Shown in pieces: positions 37,843 through 39,578 of a stretch of 39,578 nt of DNA. Below the pieces are notes generated by a model that ran no database searches, was not told where the DNA came from, and saw only the letters and a list, made by a program, of their open reading frames with translations. Both the position numbers and the translations under genes were made by a program. Within the stretch, counting starts at the first letter, position 1. Each line of letters begins with the position of its first letter. The stretch covers positions 1 to 39,578 of the forward strand of contig JABACA010000028.1 of assembly GCA_014237975.1 (NCBI GenBank), given 5' to 3'. The stretch is from Mariniblastus sp. GTDB taxonomy: Bacteria; Planctomycetota; Planctomycetia; Pirellulales; Pirellulaceae.

Positions 37843-37943
37843 GAGGGCGCATTGACCGCATCGCGTAACGTCTTGCATCGATGAAGGGCCTGTCGGTGTT
37901 CTTGAAGCGTTGACATTTTGGTGCAACGCGAGGGACCGCCTGG

Positions 37944-38342
37944 TCAACTCCAGATATCGCGATCCAGCATCCGGTAATTGATCGCCTCGGCCAGGTGCTC
38001 GATTTGAATCTCGTTCGATGCGTCGAGGTCGGCAATCGTGCGGGCCAGGCGGAGCACTTTGTCATGGGCTCGCGCACTCAACCCGAGCTCATCGAAACTC
38101 GTTTTCAACAAATCCATGCAGGGCCGGTCCAACGGGCAATGATTGCGAATCTGTTTGCTGGACATTTGAGCGTTGTACATGACGGAGGTGTCCGAGAAAC
38201 GCTCGTATTGAACTTTCCGGGCTGCCGTCACCAGTTCCCGGATATCGGCACTCGAAGTACCTGCTACCTTGGAAGAAAGTTCCTTGAAATGGGTGCCCGG
38301 CACTTCCACGTGGATATCGATCCGGTCTACCAATGGCCCACA
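37944..38342 (-). pseudogene. comM: 3' fragment of comM/yifB (Mg-chelatase-like AAA+ protein), cut by an insertion
   Basis: The minus strand encodes GPLVDRIDIHVEVP, then the ComM C-terminal domain with SSADIRELVTAARKVQYERF, LGLSARAHDKVLRLARTIADL and EHLAEAINYRMLDR, ending at the stop at 37944. Full ComM is about 500 residues; only about the last 130 are present. Going upstream, homology stops at the Gly of GPL (about 38339). The next codons read Cys, Lys, Ile, Thr and then a TAA at 38352-38354. The rest of the AAA+ core is not in the window. ComM is a hexameric helicase that promotes branch migration in natural transformation, so the disrupted gene should be non-functional unless it is restored by excision. 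The adjacent serine recombinase is the probable cause. Confidence 0.88.
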
Positions 38343-38408
38343 CTTGATTGTTTACCCATATAGAATATATTCACGGTCTGACCTGGGAAATTCGTTTTGA
38401 GGTAATCA
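38334..38408. other. Probable hybrid attachment site (comM/element junction)
   Basis: The left part (to about 38342) is comM sequence and the right part leads directly into the recombinase gene. Serine integrases usually sit beside their attachment site. A 10-bp palindrome, GAATATATTC, lies at 38363-38372. The exact crossover dinucleotide cannot be fixed from one end; GT or GG in the comM codons AGT-GGG is possible. Confidence 0.55.
38399..38403 (+). promoter_or_regulatory. Ribosome binding site of the serine recombinase
   Basis: GAGGT lies five bases before the ATG at 38409 and supports that start. Confidence 0.65.
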
Positions 38409-39578
38409 ATGACAATCGCACATTCCTATTCGAGATTTTCACATCAAAACCAAGCCGACGGCGATTCGTTTCGTCGGCAAATTCAAGCGACAAAGGACTG
38501 CTGCAAACGAAACGGCTGGAAGTTAAGCAATCAGCGGTACCACGATGCCGGAAAATCCGGATTTAAAGGCGACCAGCAGAAACAGCTGGGGCGATTATTG
38601 GATTTCATCCGTGACGGAAAAATTGCTGCTGGTGATATCTTGATTGTCGAAAACATTGATCGCCTTAGCCGGAAGGGCATTCGGGCGACCCAAGGTCTGT
38701 TTAACGAAATTTTAGATGCCGGAATTGAGGTCGTTATCCTTTCGCCAACGGAAATGAAATTCACGGCAAGTGATAGTGATGACATTTCGCAAGCCATAAT
38801 CCTGGCGACAATGGCCTACCAGGCAAATCAGTATTCGTTGAACCTATCCCAGCGGGTAAAAGCGGCGAACAGCAAAAAGCGCAAAGATTGGGTCGACGGC
38901 AAGACTGTTAAAGTTAGCCCAATTCTTCCCGCGTGGATCGAAGAAACTGGTCCTGGAAAATTGAAGGTTAGGAAGGAGGCTGCAAAGGTAATTCGCTACA
39001 TTTTCAAAAGGACCGTAGATGGTGTTGGACGAAAAACGCTAGTTCGGGAATTAAACGAAAAGTTCAAACCTATTGCATCGCGCAGAAATACAACTGGCTG
39101 GAACGAACAGTATCTAAAGAATTTGATTACGACGCGACGGGTTTTGGGCGATGCTGTTAGCACCGTGACCGGCGAAGAATTCGAAGGAATATACCCGCCG
39201 GTCATCGACGAACGAACATGGAAAGCAGCGAACGCGGCTTCTAAACGCCGAACGTCGCAACGTGGTCCTTCCGCTAAGCGGGTGAATCTGTTCGCTGGTG
39301 TTCTTTTTCACGCAAAAGATCAATGCCCGATGCACTTTACGTCATACAGTCAAAAACGGGCGGATGGGACGCGAAAACAATATCATCGGTATCGTGCAAA
39401 AAAACACGTTAACGGACTGAAAAATGCAAGTTCCGCGACGGTTGACGTTACAACGTTTGAACATTTGGTATTTGAATTTTTGCCGGAAATGAAACTCGGA
39501 AAACGCAAGCGCGACCGTTTCAAGGAAAAAATGGATGAACTGGCGGCTGTTCAAAACCAAATTCGTGAAATGGAAAAC
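38409..39578 (+). CDS. Large serine recombinase/integrase, C-terminus beyond the window
   Basis: The plus strand is open for 390 codons from the ATG at 38409 to the window end with no stop. The resolvase domain shows the catalytic YSRFS (Ser11, Arg9), GDSFRRQ (18-24) and ENIDRLSRKG (81-90, with Arg85 and Arg88). A long helix leads into the recombinase DNA-binding domain (about 165-285: KVIRYIFKRTVDGVGRKTLVRELNEK, then YPPVIDERTW). The region where a zinc ribbon is expected (about 293-332, LFAGVLFHAKDQCPMHF) has only one Cys, so the usual two CxxC pairs are missing. A charged helical stretch at 365-390 begins what is probably the coiled coil. Such enzymes cut at two sites with a 2-bp stagger to integrate or excise DNA. 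It reads away from the comM remnant. Confidence 0.93.
   Translation, partial: MTIAHSYSRFSHQNQADGDSFRRQIQATKDCCKRNGWKLSNQRYHDAGKSGFKGDQQKQLGRLLDFIRDGKIAAGDILIVENIDRLSRKGIRATQGLFNEILDAGIEVVILSPTEMKFTASDSDDISQAIILATMAYQANQYSLNLSQRVKAANSKKRKDWVDGKTVKVSPILPAWIEETGPGKLKVRKEAAKVIRYIFKRTVDGVGRKTLVRELNEKFKPIASRRNTTGWNEQYLKNLITTRRVLGDAVSTVTGEEFEGIYPPVIDERTWKAANAASKRRTSQRGPSAKRVNLFAGVLFHAKDQCPMHFTSYSQKRADGTRKQYHRYRAKKHVNGLKNASSATVDVTTFEHLVFEFLPEMKLGKRKRDRFKEKMDELAAVQNQIREMEN

Larger units (their letters stand above)
38340..39578 (+). mobile_element. One end of an integrative element carrying a serine recombinase, inserted in comM
   Basis: Host comM homology ends at about 38340 and is replaced by sequence whose first gene is a large serine recombinase reading away from comM. 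The element continues past the right edge, so its size, cargo and other end are unseen. Confidence 0.78.

Overview
The window looks like chromosomal DNA from a planctomycete, most probably of the Pirellulales. Several lineage-typical proteins sit together: a BBP7-type outer-membrane beta-barrel protein, a Pirellula/Verrucomicrobium-type membrane dehydrogenase with a C-terminal CxxCH haem site, an MMPL-like RND transporter with the AVDDTIHF motif, zinc-ribbon membrane proteins, a DoxX protein coupled to a Tat-exported Gfo/Idh/MocA oxidoreductase, and TPR membrane proteins. Many intergenic gaps are long, and GTG and TTG starts are frequent. The lineage is inferred from protein families; no rRNA or tRNA gene was seen.

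Layout. Positions 1-513 hold the start of a secreted Pro/Gln-rich protein that runs off the left edge. A small cupin (656-979, -) diverges from an AcuI/YhdH-type reductase (1275-2267, +). A UvrA-family protein (2438-5290) overlaps an E1-like ThiF/MoeB/HesA protein (5287-6354) by 4 bases, and a VOC protein (6334-6795, -) converges on them. The BBP7 protein (7009-9639, -) carries a 45-bp repeat block and has a strong terminator. Two coupled TPR membrane proteins follow (10064-13533, +), then DoxX and Gfo/Idh/MocA (14108-17058, +). ftsH and recQ are on the minus strand (17239-22481). The haem-binding dehydrogenase (22752-25673, +) converges on a small membrane protein. groES-groEL (-) is followed by a zinc-ribbon membrane protein and a 1289-residue RND transporter (+), a second Gfo/Idh/MocA protein (-), a thioredoxin-like protein, a GT2 glycosyltransferase and an HdeD-like membrane protein.

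Right end. The last 1.6 kb is the accessory part. The 3' third of a comM/yifB-like Mg-chelatase gene (minus strand, stop at 37944) loses homology at about 38340, inside the conserved GPLxDRID segment of the AAA+ domain. About 65 bases further on begins an uninterrupted frame for a large serine recombinase (38409 to the right edge, 390 codons, no stop). This is best read as one end of an integrative element inserted in comM. The cargo of the element and the 5' part of comM must lie to the right of the window, so its biology cannot be seen here.

Other points of interest are the altered ATPase motifs of the UvrA-like protein and its translational coupling to an E1-like enzyme, the BBP7 repeats, a 22-bp near-palindrome, and a family of terminators sharing an AACGCC/GGCGTT stem. 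No CRISPR array, tRNA, rRNA or known riboswitch was recognised.
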